Positions 9,384 to 18,143 of a stretch of DNA of 64,000 bases are shown here, one piece after another. This stretch comes from Paeniglutamicibacter sulfureus (GTDB taxonomy: Bacteria; Actinomycetota; Actinomycetes; Actinomycetales; Micrococcaceae). The position numbers and the translations under genes are program-made. The notes below the pieces were generated by a model. That model ran no database searches. It worked only from the letters and a program-made list of their open reading frames with translations, and was not told where the DNA came from. Within the stretch, counting starts at the first letter, position 1; each line of letters begins with the position of its first letter. The stretch lies in NCBI RefSeq assembly GCF_039535115.1, contig NZ_BAAAWO010000001.1, forward strand, positions 3,348,001 through 3,412,000. Direction: 5' to 3'.

Positions 9384-9429
9384 GGGCTTTCCTCACTTCG
9401 TCGAGTTCTGTCTGCGGCCGCCGCATGGT

Positions 9430-9464
9430 GTTCTATAGTCGAACACTGGATTCTATAGTCGAAC
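9430..9464. promoter_or_regulatory. Tandem operator-like direct repeat upstream of the mobA-like gene
   Basis: TTCTATAGTCGAAC occurs twice (9431-9444 and 9451-9464), exactly 20 bp apart, about two helical turns, and 48-81 bp upstream of the start codon. On the coding strand the copies read GTTCGACTATAGAA; the first extends to GTTCGACTATAGAAC, an imperfect palindrome with GTTC/GAAC ends. It resembles the GTTCG half-sites bound by IclR-type regulators of aromatic catabolism. TATAGA within each copy could double as a -10 element. Confidence 0.65.
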
Positions 9465-9749
9465 TTTGGCCTGTGATGTAGAACTCTACGGCAAGGCGTT
9501 GTGGGTCACAAGTGCGGGTGGCGGAGGCGCGGGAAATGCGCGTGCCGTCTGACGCTTGGGTGTGCGATCGGTTGCGTACGGACGCTCCGGCGATTGGCCG
9601 GAAATGAGCGTGAGGCCTATCGCTTTGTGGATTCCTCGAGATGCGTGGCGACTGAAGTATGGATGTAAATCGGGAGTTGATGGTTTCCTCGCGCGGAGCC
9701 ATCCACTTCAACCAGTTTCGCCCGTCGAGCATTCGTGCTGGCGCGGAGA
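9465..9749. other. Intergenic region between mobA promoter and Fic island
   Basis: About 285 bp with no convincing gene. A 5-bp inverted repeat (GTAGA-AC-TCTAC) lies near 9478-9489. Nothing else was recognised. Confidence 0.45.
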
Positions 9750-9803
9750 GAACTTCAAGCTATCTTCAAGTTCAAATTTGGATTTGAAGATAGCTTGAAG
9801 TTC
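9750..9803. repeat. 54-bp near-perfect palindrome, upstream copy
   Basis: Centre between 9776 and 9777. 25 of 27 base pairs are complementary with no loop; the two exceptions are G-T pairs. The arm begins GAACTTCAAGCTATCTTCAA and ends TTGAAGATAGCTTGAAGTTC. It lies 67 bp upstream of the Fic start. A nearly identical copy lies at 13592-13645. It could be an operator, a hairpin or a cassette boundary. Confidence 0.9.
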
Positions 9804-9818
9804 GCTCGACTGCATCTA

Positions 9819-9846
9819 ACTTCAAATTTTGATGCCCATTTGAAGT
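9819..9846. promoter_or_regulatory. Second inverted repeat before the Fic gene
   Basis: A perfect 9-bp inverted repeat, ACTTCAAAT (9819-9827) and ATTTGAAGT (9838-9846), spaced by 10 bp. It uses the same ACTTCAA/TTGAAGT words as the 54-bp palindrome and sits directly before the ribosome-binding site, so it is a likely operator. Confidence 0.55.
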
Positions 9847-9869
9847 AGATCTGAATGAAGCGAGGTCCA

Positions 9870-10216
9870 ATGAAGCTGCCAATGTCCGCGCCCAACATCG
9901 AAGCAGCGATGCAAAAGATCTATTCCGTTCAACCTAATCGCCTGTTTGAACTCATGAGTGCTCACCCTGACGATTCACGGTATATGCATTGGGACGAGCT
10001 TCGTTATAAGACGCCGCCTGAGGCGATGACTCTTGAGGAATGGTGGTTGTCGCTTAAGTTTGCTCGCCGCAGCCAGTATCGTGCCGTTGATTTGTCCGAC
10101 AAGAACGGTCAGGCCTTTCAATTCACTATGACTGATCGCCTGCTCAAGCAGAGTGAGCAAATTACGCGTCGCGCAAGTGGTCAGATTCGAACGCCGGACG
10201 ACGTTTTTGGGACAAC
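9870..10216 (+). pseudogene. Fic-family protein, N-terminal fragment (interrupted by IS21-type element)
   Basis: Encodes the N-terminal domain typical of Fic proteins with an extra helical head (PNRLFELMSAHP, MHWDELRYKTPPEAMTLEEWW, RRASGQI). The ATG at 9870 follows GAAGCGAGG; another ATG lies at 9855. The frame runs into the insertion sequence after about 116 codons. The gene continues at 12795 in the same phase. The block that should follow RRASGQI in this family, with the SSQLEGA-type inhibitory motif and about 65-70 residues, is absent on both sides of the IS. GC content is visibly lower than in neighbouring genes, suggesting transfer. Confidence 0.8.
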
Positions 10217-10218
10217 TG

Positions 10219-10289
10219 TGAGTATTCGACGGTTTGGGGACCACCCATTATTGCCGTTGGGGGCCAGTGATATTGCCGTTGGGGGCCAG
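10219..10289. repeat. Left IS end with repeated transposase-binding boxes
   Basis: The terminal repeat with TTTGGGGACCA (from 10233) is followed by two copies of ATTGCCGTTGGGGGCCAGT (around 10250 and 10270). They share the box found inverted at the right end. Confidence 0.75.
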
Positions 10290-10330
10290 TACCTCCCTGG
10301 GCGGGAGCCACCGGTCCCCAACGGGCCTGG

Positions 10331-11080
10331 CTATGCCTGGACGGCGCCGGTCTTCTCTCTCATGTTGTAGCTACCGGTCTCGATCCAAATGGTGTTGTGG
10401 ATGATCCGGTCCATGATCGCGTCGGCGTGGACGCCGGAGCCGAGGCGCTGGTGCCAGTCCTTCTGCTGGTACTGGGTGCAGAACACCGTCGACGTCGACC
10501 CGTAGCGCCGTTCCATGAGTTCCAGGAGCATGCGGAGGAAGTCGCCGCTGGGGCGGTCCAACAACCACTCGTCTACGACCAGCAGCGTGAAGGCCCCGTA
10601 CTTTTTCAGGAACTTCGCGGCGCCCAGCGGCTTGTCCTGGGCCTGGACCCATTCCTCCTCGAGGTCCGGCATGCGCACGTAGTGGGTGCGGATCCGGTTG
10701 CGGCAGGCCTGCTTGGCCAGGGCGCAGCCCAGGTACGACTTTCCGGAACCGGTGAATCCCTGGAAGACCACGTTCTGGTTCTGCTCGATGAAGGCGCAAC
10801 TGCCCAAGGCGGTGAGCATACTGCGGTTCAGCCCGCGTTCCTCGACCAGGTCCACCTGCCGCAAATCGGCGTTGGGGTAGCGCAGCTTGGCGCGGCTGAT
10901 CAGGCCGCCGACCTTGGAAGTGGTGAACGTCGAATGCGCCTCGTCGACGATGAGCCGCACCCGCTCATCGAAGCTCAACGCCATGCTCAGGATTTCGTCC
11001 TGTGCCTCGAAGGCCTGGAGCATCTCGATGGCGTTCATCTCGCGCAGCTTCCGCTTGGTCTCGATATCCAGTGAGCTCAT
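10331..11080 (-). CDS. istB: IstB-type AAA+ ATPase, IS21-family helper of transposition
   Basis: 249 residues, normal for IstB. Walker A GFTGSGKSYLG (about residues 108-118) and Walker B TLLVVDEWL. IstB loads onto target DNA and activates the IstA transposase. Its ATG overlaps the istA stop as ATGA (11077-11080), the usual translational coupling of the pair. The frame is intact, so the element may still be mobile. Confidence 0.92.
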   Translation of the reverse strand: MSSLDIETKRKLREMNAIEMLQAFEAQDEILSMALSFDERVRLIVDEAHSTFTTSKVGGLISRAKLRYPNADLRQVDLVEERGLNRSMLTALGSCAFIEQNQNVVFQGFTGSGKSYLGCALAKQACRNRIRTHYVRMPDLEEEWVQAQDKPLGAAKFLKKYGAFTLLVVDEWLLDRPSGDFLRMLLELMERRYGSTSTVFCTQYQQKDWHQRLGSGVHADAIMDRIIHNTIWIETGSYNMREKTGAVQA

Positions 11081-12633
11081 CGGGTGCCTCCCGCGTAGTA
11101 GTCGCCGCCGCGGACATAGCCGCCGTCGTTGTGGAAGAGCTCGGGCTGTGTGGCCAGGTTCTGGTCCTGGCCTGTTTCCAGCAGCGGGCGCAGGTGGGCG
11201 TAGCGTGGGGAGCGGACCTGACTCTGCAGCGCGATCCGGCAGACCGCCTCCAGCCGTGCCGGGCCATAGCGCCGGCTCAGGCGCAGCACCGCCAGCGCGG
11301 CGTTGAGGCCCTGCTCTTGGACCTGTACGGCTTCAAAGATCCGTTCCACCACGTTCAGCGTGCACGGCCCGGTGCGCGAGGCCCACTCCTTGACCCGGGC
11401 GGTGTCCCAGTGCTGCCACTGGCGCTCGGGCGGGATGTCGGCGTCGTTGGTGCGGTACTGGTTCAGGGCCTCGGCCGGCAGCAGCCGGTGGCTGGTGAGC
11501 CGCTCGTGGTTCCGATAGACCTCCAGTACGGACTCGGTCAGCCGCAGGTCCACGGTGGCGCCGATGCTGGACATCGGCACCGAGTAGAAGTTCTTCCGCC
11601 ACGAGACGTAGCTGTTCCGGGCGACCTTCCGCCCGTAGACCCAGGTGCTGATCTCGTAGGCGGCCGCCGGCAACGGGTTCATCAGGGGCTGCTCCTCGGC
11701 CAGGAACACCGATTTGCGGGACCCTGCACGTTTCTGGAAGGGCTCCTGGTTGTAGGCCTCGACGCGCTCACGGATGGCGGCCCGCAACTGCCCCAGCGAC
11801 CCGAACGTGGTCTTCCGCAGCCCGGCGATCACCCACGTGGCCACGTGGCTCACGGTGTTTTCCACGCTGGCCTTGTCCTTCGGGGCCCGGACACGGCCCG
11901 GCAGCACCGCCGCCCCGTAGTGGGCGGCCAGGTGGCGGTAGGAATCGTTGAGCACGATCTCGCCCTCGGCGGGGTGCTTGATCACCCCGGTCTTCAGGTT
12001 GTCCGGCACAATGCGTGGCACAGAACCGCCGAAGGCCTCGAACATCGCCACGTGCGCACGCAGCCAGCTGTCCTGCTTCATGTCCAAGGTCGCCTCCACG
12101 AAGGCGTACCGGCTGAACGGCAGGCACGCGACGAACAGGTAGACCCTGCTCCGCGTCCCGGTGACCGGATCGACCAATTCCATGGTGGGGCCCGACCAGT
12201 CCACCTCGATGCTCATCCCGGCCTTGTGCTGCACCCGGGATGTTGCGTGGGACTCCAGGACGAACCGCTGATATGTCTTGCAAAAGCGGTCGTAGCCCAT
12301 GACCGCCTGCCCGGAGCCGGCCTGGGAATCGAGGTATTCGCCATGCAGGAGCTTCAGCGTCACCCCGACCTTGGCCAGTTCACGGTGGATGGCGCCCCAG
12401 TCCGGCTGGGCGAACACGCTCTGGTGGTCGCCGCGGCCCGGGAACAGCAGGGCGTACACCTCGCCCTCGGACTTTTCCCGCACCTCGTCCCAGCCGACGC
12501 ATTGTTGCTCGGCCGCCTCGAGAACGGTCGTGATGCTTTTCCTCGAGGCCCCGACCGAGGTCGAGATCGCCCGGCCCGAAAGCCCGTCTGCGCGGAGCTT
12601 GAGAATAAGCTTCGCCTTGATCCTACGTACCAT
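11077..12633 (-). CDS. istA: IstA-type DDE transposase, IS21 family
   Basis: About 518 residues from the ATG at 12633, chosen because GGAAGGA lies 9-10 bp upstream; an earlier in-frame ATG exists at 12654. The N-terminal HTH (DGLSGRAISTSVGASRKS) is followed by an RNase-H-like core with the DDE set EVDW, VPDN and KASVEN, then a C-terminal beta domain. It cuts and joins the IS ends together with IstB. The frame is complete and shows no damage. Confidence 0.92.
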   Translation of the reverse strand: MVRRIKAKLILKLRADGLSGRAISTSVGASRKSITTVLEAAEQQCVGWDEVREKSEGEVYALLFPGRGDHQSVFAQPDWGAIHRELAKVGVTLKLLHGEYLDSQAGSGQAVMGYDRFCKTYQRFVLESHATSRVQHKAGMSIEVDWSGPTMELVDPVTGTRSRVYLFVACLPFSRYAFVEATLDMKQDSWLRAHVAMFEAFGGSVPRIVPDNLKTGVIKHPAEGEIVLNDSYRHLAAHYGAAVLPGRVRAPKDKASVENTVSHVATWVIAGLRKTTFGSLGQLRAAIRERVEAYNQEPFQKRAGSRKSVFLAEEQPLMNPLPAAAYEISTWVYGRKVARNSYVSWRKNFYSVPMSSIGATVDLRLTESVLEVYRNHERLTSHRLLPAEALNQYRTNDADIPPERQWQHWDTARVKEWASRTGPCTLNVVERIFEAVQVQEQGLNAALAVLRLSRRYGPARLEAVCRIALQSQVRSPRYAHLRPLLETGQDQNLATQPELFHNDGGYVRGGDYYAGGTR

Positions 12634-12678
12634 TGAAACTGTTCCTTCCACCATGTGGCCGTCACATGGTGGAAGGAG

Positions 12679-12791
12679 CCTATTTGGTGGCTCCCAAGAA
12701 CACTACGGGTGGCCCCCAAGGACAATAATCCCGTTTTCCCGCGGTGGCCCCCAAGCGCAATATTGCTGGCCCCCAAAGAGTCAAATATTCA
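12679..12791. repeat. Right IS end with repeated transposase-binding boxes
   Basis: Four boxes of the form TGGCCCCCAAG (one variant TGGCTCCCAAG) precede the terminal repeat ending AATATTCA at 12791. They are inverted relative to the left-end boxes. Confidence 0.75.
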
Positions 12792-12794
12792 GTT

Positions 12795-13605
12795 GACAAC
12801 AGAATTCGTCCTTGAACTACATCGCATCCTGACCGATGGGACATTGGAAGACCCTAGCGACGCAGGTCGTTTGGAAACTCTCGATCATCAACGAGTTGCC
12901 GTATGGGATAACGAAATTTGTGTTCACGAGCCACCGAGTGCAGACCAACTTCCCCAGCGACTGCAGGCGTTATGCGATTTTGCCAACGGTGATACCCCGG
13001 AAGGGGCGTACATTCCACCAGTAGTGCGGGCGGTAATTGTCGATTTTATGGTTGGCTACGACCATTATTTTGCTGACGGTAACGGGCGAACCGCTCGAGC
13101 TCTCTTCTATTGGTGCATGCTCAAGCAAGAATACTGGCTCAGTGAGTATGTCGCGATCTCCAAGATTTTCAAGAAAGCACCGTCGCGATACTCAACTGCC
13201 TATTTGCTAACTGAGGACGACGAACGCGACCTCACCTACTTCATCCACTACCAGCTGGACGTTTTTATCCGAGCGCTTGACGAGCTAGATGACCACTTGC
13301 AGGCGAAGGTCCAGGAGGCCGCCGATATACGCTCTGCCCTCGCGAGCAAAACTGTTGAGTTTAATTTCCGGCAAGCGGAAATTTTGGAGAAGTTGGCTCG
13401 TGATGAGAATGAGCGGGTTTCGGTGAGGCAGTATCGGGATCGCTTCAGGGTGTCACACGAAACTGCGCGCGCTGATCTTAACGATCTCACCAAACATGGC
13501 TACCTGACAAAACAAAAGGTAGGTAGGTCGTATCTTTGGCGTCCAACGCCGCAACTGATCAATAAGCTTTCGGGCAAAATAGGTCGAGCTCGAACTTCAA
13601 GCTAG
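12795..13605 (+). pseudogene. Fic-family protein, C-terminal fragment with catalytic motif and winged HTH
   Basis: Resumes the interrupted gene at LTTEFVLELHRILTDGTLED. It carries the Fic catalytic loop as HYFADGNGRTAR (canonical HPFxxGNGRxxR, with Pro replaced by Tyr), so the nucleotidyl-transfer His, Asp, Asn and Arg residues are present. The C-terminal 80 residues form a winged HTH (VSVRQYRDRFRVSHETARADLNDLTKHGYL). An open frame reaches back into the IS to 12655, so a chimeric product is possible. The last codons and the TAG stop lie inside the downstream 54-bp palindrome. Excising the IS and one GACAAC copy joins both halves in frame. Confidence 0.82.
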
Positions 13606-13645
13606 TTTCAAGTTCAAATTTGACCTTGAAACTAGCTTGAAGTTC
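13592..13645. repeat. 54-bp near-perfect palindrome, downstream copy
   Basis: 26 of 27 base pairs match, and one more pair (13591/13646) extends it. It shares GAACTTCAAGCTA, TTCAAGTTCAAATTTG and GAAGTTCGCT with the copy at 9750-9803. Where they differ (TC/GA in the upstream copy, GT/AC here) both arms change together. The Fic stop codon (13603-13605) lies in the left arm. It may act as a terminator hairpin, an operator or a cassette end. Confidence 0.9.
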
Positions 13646-13740
13646 GCTTTGCTCGATTATGAGATGCTCGCAAGCAGATCTCTCGCACGGTGAACTCAAT
13701 CTGACTTGGCCGAAAAGGTGAAGATGAAGTTAAACATCGG

Positions 13741-13772
13741 CGGGGCGCCGGGGAAAAATCCCCGACGCCCCG
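13741..13772 (-). terminator. Terminator of the purSQL operon
   Basis: Stem CGGGGCG-C-CGGGGA pairs with TCCCCG-A-CGCCCCG with one mismatch; loop AAAA. It lies just downstream of the purL stop. Confidence 0.8.
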
Positions 13773-13788
13773 CAGTGGCCAGACGTGC

Positions 13789-16116
13789 CTAGCCGAAGTA
13801 CTTCGGCAGCGTCGCCTCGTGGGCCTCGCGCAGCTCGGCCAGGTCCAGGTCGAACTGGCCCTGGACCTCCAGCGAGGTGCTCGCGGCGTCAACCACGCCG
13901 AGGCGAACCACCGGGAACCGGCGCGCGGTGGCCATGTCGTTGAAGCGGACCTCCTCGGAACGCGGAACAGCGACGATCGCGCGGGCCTGCGACTCGGAGA
14001 AGAGCGCGGTGAACGCATCCACCCCGTCGCGCTCGCACAGGTCATCCAGTGCCACGCGGGCACCGACGCCGTAGCGCAGGGCCATCTCGCCCAAGGCTGC
14101 GCCGAGGCCGCCCTCGGAGAGGTCGTGGGCCGAGTCGATCATGCCGTCGCGCGAGGCGTTGATCAGGATCGCGCCCAGGGTTTTCTCCGCTGCCAGGTCG
14201 ACCTTCGGCGGCAGGCCGCCGAGGTGTCCGCGGATGTTCGCGAACTCCGAGCCGTCCAGCTCGTCGAAGGTGGTGCCCAGCAGGTAGATGGCCTGGCCGT
14301 CGGCATCCGCTCGCCAACCCGAGGGGGTGCGGCGCTCGACATCGTCGAACTTGCCCAGCATCGCCACGACCGGGGTCGGGTGGATCGGGGTGGATCCGGT
14401 CTGGTTGTACAGCGAGACGTTGCCGCCGGTGACCGGGACGCCGAGCTCGAGGCAGGCATCCGAGAGGCCGCGAATGGCCTCGGCCAGTTGCCACATGACA
14501 TCCGGGTCCTCGGGGGAGCCGAAGTTCAGGCAGTCGGAGACGGCCATCGGCACGGCGCCGGAGGTCGCGACGTTGCGGTAGGACTCGGCCAGGGCCAGCT
14601 GCGCGCCGTGGTACGGGTCCAGGAAGGTGTAGCGGCCGTTGGCGTCGGTGGCCAGGGCAACGCCCAGGCCGGTTTCCTCGTCGACGCGGATCACGCCGGC
14701 GTCGTCCGGGGAGGCCAGCGCGGTGTTGCCGCCGACGTAGCGGTCGTACTGGTTGGTGATCCAGGACTTGTCGCACATGTTCGGCGAAGCCATCAGCTCA
14801 ACCAGTGCGGCCTTCAGCTCATCCCCGGTGGCCGGCAGGTTGGCGCCGGCCTCCGAGGACTTGAAGGTGTCGGCCTGCAGCGCATCCTGCCACTCGGGGC
14901 GGGCGTACGGGCGGTCGTAGAGCGGGCCGTCGTGGGCGACGGTGCGCGGGTCGACGTCGACGATGACTTCGCCGTCCCACTTGATGATCAACCGGCCGGT
15001 GTCGGTGACCTCGCCAAGCCAGGAGTACTCCACGGCCCACTTGTCCATGGTCGCTTCGAAGGCTTCGATGTTCTCCGGGGAGACCACCGCCATCATGCGT
15101 TCCTGGGATTCGGACATCAGGATCTCGCCCGGGGTCAGGGACGGGTCGCGCAGCAGGACGGAGGTCAGTTCGACCTCCATGCCGCCGTCGCCGTTGGAGG
15201 CCAGTTCCGAGGTGGCGCAGGAGATGCCCGCGGCGCCGAGGTCCTGGATGCCTTCAACGAGGGAACCCTTGAACAGTTCCAGGCAGCACTCGATGAGCAC
15301 CTTTTCGGCGAACGGGTCACCCACCTGGACGGCGGGGCGCTTGGAGGGCTTGGTGTCGTCGAAGGACTCCGAGGAAAGGATCGAGGCGCCGCCGATGCCG
15401 TCGCCGCCGGTGCGTGCACCGAAGAGCACGACCTTGTTGCCCTTGCCCGACGCGTTGGCCAGGCGGATGTCCTCGTGGCGCATCACGCCCACTGCCAGCG
15501 CGTTGACCAGCGGGTTGCCCTGGTAGACAGAGTCGAAGACCATTTCACCGCCGATGTTCGGCAGGCCCAGGGAGTTGCCGTAGCCGCCGATGCCGGCGAC
15601 CGCGCCGTGGATCACGCGTGCGGTGTCCGGGTGGTCGATCGCACCGAAGCGCAACGGGTCCATCACGGCGACCGGGCGGGCGCCCATGGAGATGATGTCG
15701 CGCACGATGCCGCCGATGCCGGTGGCAGCACCTTGGTACGGCTCGATCATCGTGGGGGAGTTGTGCGACTCGATCTTGAAGGTCACGGCCCAGCCGTCGC
15801 CCAGGTTGGTCACGCCGGCGTTTTCGCCGATGCCAACGAGCATGTCCTTCTTCATTTCCTCGCTGACCTTGTCGCCGAACTGGCGCAGGTGGTTCTTGGA
15901 GGACTTGTAGGAGCAGTGCTCGGACCACATGACCGAGTACATGGCCAGTTCCGCGGCGGTGGGGCGGCGGCCCAGGACCTTGACGACCTCGTCGAACTCG
16001 TTCTGCTTCAGGCCGAGCTCGGCCCAGGGCAGTTCGGTCTCCGGGGTGGCCGCGGCGTTGGCCACGGTGTCCATGTTGAACTTCTTCTGCTCGGTGGTCT
16101 GCTCTGCGGCGCTCAC
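13789..16116 (-). CDS. purL: Phosphoribosylformylglycinamidine synthase subunit PurL
   Basis: 775 residues, the small-type PurL length. It catalyses the ATP-dependent amidation of FGAR to FGAM with ammonia supplied by PurQ, in purine synthesis. Seen: [31 protein letters not shown], the [23 protein letters not shown] segment and [11 protein letters not shown], all characteristic. The GTG start at 16116 overlaps the purQ stop by 4 bp. It is the last gene of purS-purQ-purL. Confidence 0.96.
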   Translation of the reverse strand: MSAAEQTTEQKKFNMDTVANAAATPETELPWAELGLKQNEFDEVVKVLGRRPTAAELAMYSVMWSEHCSYKSSKNHLRQFGDKVSEEMKKDMLVGIGENAGVTNLGDGWAVTFKIESHNSPTMIEPYQGAATGIGGIVRDIISMGARPVAVMDPLRFGAIDHPDTARVIHGAVAGIGGYGNSLGLPNIGGEMVFDSVYQGNPLVNALAVGVMRHEDIRLANASGKGNKVVLFGARTGGDGIGGASILSSESFDDTKPSKRPAVQVGDPFAEKVLIECCLELFKGSLVEGIQDLGAAGISCATSELASNGDGGMEVELTSVLLRDPSLTPGEILMSESQERMMAVVSPENIEAFEATMDKWAVEYSWLGEVTDTGRLIIKWDGEVIVDVDPRTVAHDGPLYDRPYARPEWQDALQADTFKSSEAGANLPATGDELKAALVELMASPNMCDKSWITNQYDRYVGGNTALASPDDAGVIRVDEETGLGVALATDANGRYTFLDPYHGAQLALAESYRNVATSGAVPMAVSDCLNFGSPEDPDVMWQLAEAIRGLSDACLELGVPVTGGNVSLYNQTGSTPIHPTPVVAMLGKFDDVERRTPSGWRADADGQAIYLLGTTFDELDGSEFANIRGHLGGLPPKVDLAAEKTLGAILINASRDGMIDSAHDLSEGGLGAALGEMALRYGVGARVALDDLCERDGVDAFTALFSESQARAIVAVPRSEEVRFNDMATARRFPVVRLGVVDAASTSLEVQGQFDLDLAELREAHEATLPKYFG

Positions 16117-16868
16117 TTCTGGCCTCCAACAAGGTGGGTCAGGACGGAGGTGAAGAAACCCAGCCCGTCGGTTCCGGTGTGGTCGGGGCCGAATCCGGCC
16201 TCTACTGCGTGCTCCGGGTGGGGCATGAGGCCCACGACGTTGCCCGCGGCATTGGTGATGCCCGCGATGTTGCGGCGCGAACCGTTGGGGTTCCAGCCGA
16301 CGTAGCTGAAGGCCACGCGGCCCTCGGCCTCAAGGGCGTCGAGGGTCTTTTCGTCGGCCACGTACTGGCCGTCCTGGTTCTTGAGCACGATGGTGATTTC
16401 CTCACCTTGCGCGTACTGGTTGGACCAGGCGGTGTTGTTGTTTTCCACGCGCAGGACCTGGTCGCGGCACAGGAACTTCAAATGATCGTTCTTGATCATG
16501 GAGCCCGGCAACAGGTGCGATTCGGTCAGGATCTGGAAGCCGTTGCAAATGCCCAGGACCGGCAGCTTGGCATCCGAGTTCGCGGCGTCGATGATCTTGC
16601 CCATCATCGGTGCGAAGCGGGAGATCGCGCCGGCGCGCAGGTAGTCGCCGTAGGAGAATCCGCCGGGAATGACCACGGCGTCGACGTCCTGAAGCTCGGC
16701 ATCGGCGTGCCACAGGGACACTGCCTCGGCGCCGGCCAGTCGCACTGCGCGGGCAGCATCGCGGTCATCGAGGGTGCCCGGGAAGGTAACGACGCCGATG
16801 CGGGCGCCGGACAGCGCTGCGACGGGCGTCGAATAGTCGCCGATCAGGGGAAGTTCGGTTGCGCTCAT
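16113..16868 (-). CDS. purQ: Phosphoribosylformylglycinamidine synthase subunit PurQ (glutaminase)
   Basis: 251 residues. Class I glutamine amidotransferase with nucleophile Cys in [13 protein letters not shown] and a C-terminal HPEHAVE carrying the catalytic His and Glu. It releases ammonia from glutamine for PurL. The start shares one base with the purS stop (TAATG) and the end overlaps purL, so the trio is translationally coupled. Confidence 0.96.
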   Translation of the reverse strand: MSATELPLIGDYSTPVAALSGARIGVVTFPGTLDDRDAARAVRLAGAEAVSLWHADAELQDVDAVVIPGGFSYGDYLRAGAISRFAPMMGKIIDAANSDAKLPVLGICNGFQILTESHLLPGSMIKNDHLKFLCRDQVLRVENNNTAWSNQYAQGEEITIVLKNQDGQYVADEKTLDALEAEGRVAFSYVGWNPNGSRRNIAGITNAAGNVVGLMPHPEHAVEAGFGPDHTGTDGLGFFTSVLTHLVGGQK

Positions 16869-17119
16869 TAGTCTGCGACTACCTCGACGTTGACAACGTC
16901 TTCGATGACCGGGTTCGAGAGCAGCTTCTCGGCGGCGTTGCGGGCCTGCTCGAGGATTTCCTCGGTGACCTCGCCGTCCACGGTCAGTTCGAAGCGCTTG
17001 CCCTGACGAACCTGGCTGAAAGCGGTAAAGCCAAGGCGGGGAAGTGCGCCGACGATGGCCTTGCCCTGCGGGTCAAGGATTTCGGGCTTGGGCATAACAT
17101 CAACAACGATCCGGGGCAT
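16868..17119 (-). CDS. purS: Phosphoribosylformylglycinamidine synthase subunit PurS
   Basis: 83 residues, standard for PurS, the small subunit that joins PurL and PurQ. Seen: [29 protein letters not shown] and the C-terminal [15 protein letters not shown]. First gene of the operon; the promoter should lie in 17120-17320, where no operator was recognised. Confidence 0.94.
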   Translation of the reverse strand: MPRIVVDVMPKPEILDPQGKAIVGALPRLGFTAFSQVRQGKRFELTVDGEVTEEILEQARNAAEKLLSNPVIEDVVNVEVVAD

Positions 17120-17320
17120 CCGGGTTCTCCTGTGCGCGAGGGGTGGTTAATCGCCCGCGGACGTGCCGTCTCACGCCAAGGGTGGGGGCGCTCCGCGAGC
17201 TTGCCTGCCCAGTCTACCGGCACGGGGTCGTTCCTCTGGTTTTGTGTCGGGTTGCAGGGGTCCCGGAGCGCAGGCTGGCCGCCGTTATTCCGTCGATCCG
17301 ACTGCCCTTAAGCTGGTTCA

Positions 17321-17722
17321 ATGGAAAAAGATGCGCGTTGCCCCTGCAATTCCGGGGAAACCTACGAATCCTGCTGTGGCCGATATCACCGGGGATACGA
17401 AGATTCGAATGCCCCCGCTTGGCCCGGAACCGCGGTGGCGCTGATGCGGTCGCGCTTCAGCGCCTTCGCCCTGGGAATTCCGGAATTCCTGCTGGCAACC
17501 TGGCACCCGGACACGCGCCCTGCGGAGCTGGTGCTGGACGAAGCGATCGTCTGGGGCGACCTGGACATCATCCGCACCGAAGCAGGAGGGCCGTTCGACA
17601 CCCGCGGCATCGTCGAGTTCGAGGCGCACTACCGCCTGCTGAACCAGCCGGGTTCCCAGCGAGAAGTCAGCAATTTCATGCGCGAGGGCGGACGCTGGTA
17701 CTACCTCGACGGCGAGGAATAA
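17321..17722 (+). CDS. YchJ-family protein with SEC-C-like zinc motif
   Basis: 133 residues. The N-terminal CPCNSGETYESCCGRYH is the SEC-C type metal-binding motif (CxC...CC), followed by the NTF2-like YchJ domain (LMRSRFSAFALGIPEFLLATWHPDTRP ... FEAHYRL). The family is widespread and its biochemical role is not established. ATG at 17321, divergent from purS. Confidence 0.85.
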   Translation: MEKDARCPCNSGETYESCCGRYHRGYEDSNAPAWPGTAVALMRSRFSAFALGIPEFLLATWHPDTRPAELVLDEAIVWGDLDIIRTEAGGPFDTRGIVEFEAHYRLLNQPGSQREVSNFMREGGRWYYLDGEE

Positions 17723-18143
17723 CCGCCGGCAACGGCGGCTGGGCCCCATGCCGTTCGGTTGAGATTCTGAGCATGACGTCAAGTCGGTTCGTCGCCAGGG
17801 CAGAAAGGAGTGGCTCCTGTTGAGTGGTTCGGTCCTCCAAGACTGATCCACCCATACGGAAGCGACCACGTTCGATTCCGCCATTCACCACCGCCCGGTC
17901 GCGTTCGCACCGGACCACCTCGCGGAATTAACCCCGCAGCGTTTGGCCTGTCCATGCTGGTGGGCTCGTTCTGCAATATTGACTCCCGCCAGCACAAAGT
18001 TGTTTATGCTCACGGGTTTCGCGGTTGGCTCGCCTGGTTCTGATGTTTTCCAAAAGCGTAGGGCCGGGTATTCCGCGGCCTGACATTTATTCAATTTTCG
18101 TTAGAATTGGCTGGTTCACGCCCGCATACGCCTGATTGAGTCC
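17723..18143. other. Intergenic region before the large membrane protein
   Basis: No convincing gene. It begins with a small hairpin CCGCCG-gcaa-CGGCGG (17723-17738), a possible ychJ terminator. Around 17808-17890 there is a tRNA-like but unfoldable stretch containing an 11-bp imperfect stem (see rejected items). Confidence 0.5.

Larger units (their letters stand above)
10217..12794 (-). mobile_element. IS21-family insertion sequence (istA-istB) inside a Fic gene
   Basis: About 2.58 kb. The ends are related inverted repeats: TGAGTATTCGAC at 10219 and, reversed, TGAATATTTGAC ending at 12791, each followed by a TTTGGGG box. Inside the ends the 10-mer TTGGGGGCCA or a close variant recurs three times on the left and four times on the right, the multiple transposase-binding sites usual for IS21. 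GACAAC occurs just outside both ends (10211-10216, 12795-12800), a candidate 6-bp target duplication. The exact outer boundary is uncertain by 2-3 bp. Confidence 0.88.

Noticed and set aside
17808..17890. tRNA-like sequence: GAGTGGC ... GTTCGATTCC ... GCCATTC followed by ACCA
   Set aside because: The 7-bp end pairing and a T-loop-like word are present, but the T-stem cannot form, the anticodon loop has the wrong size and the register between T-arm and acceptor is off. At most it is a decayed tRNA.
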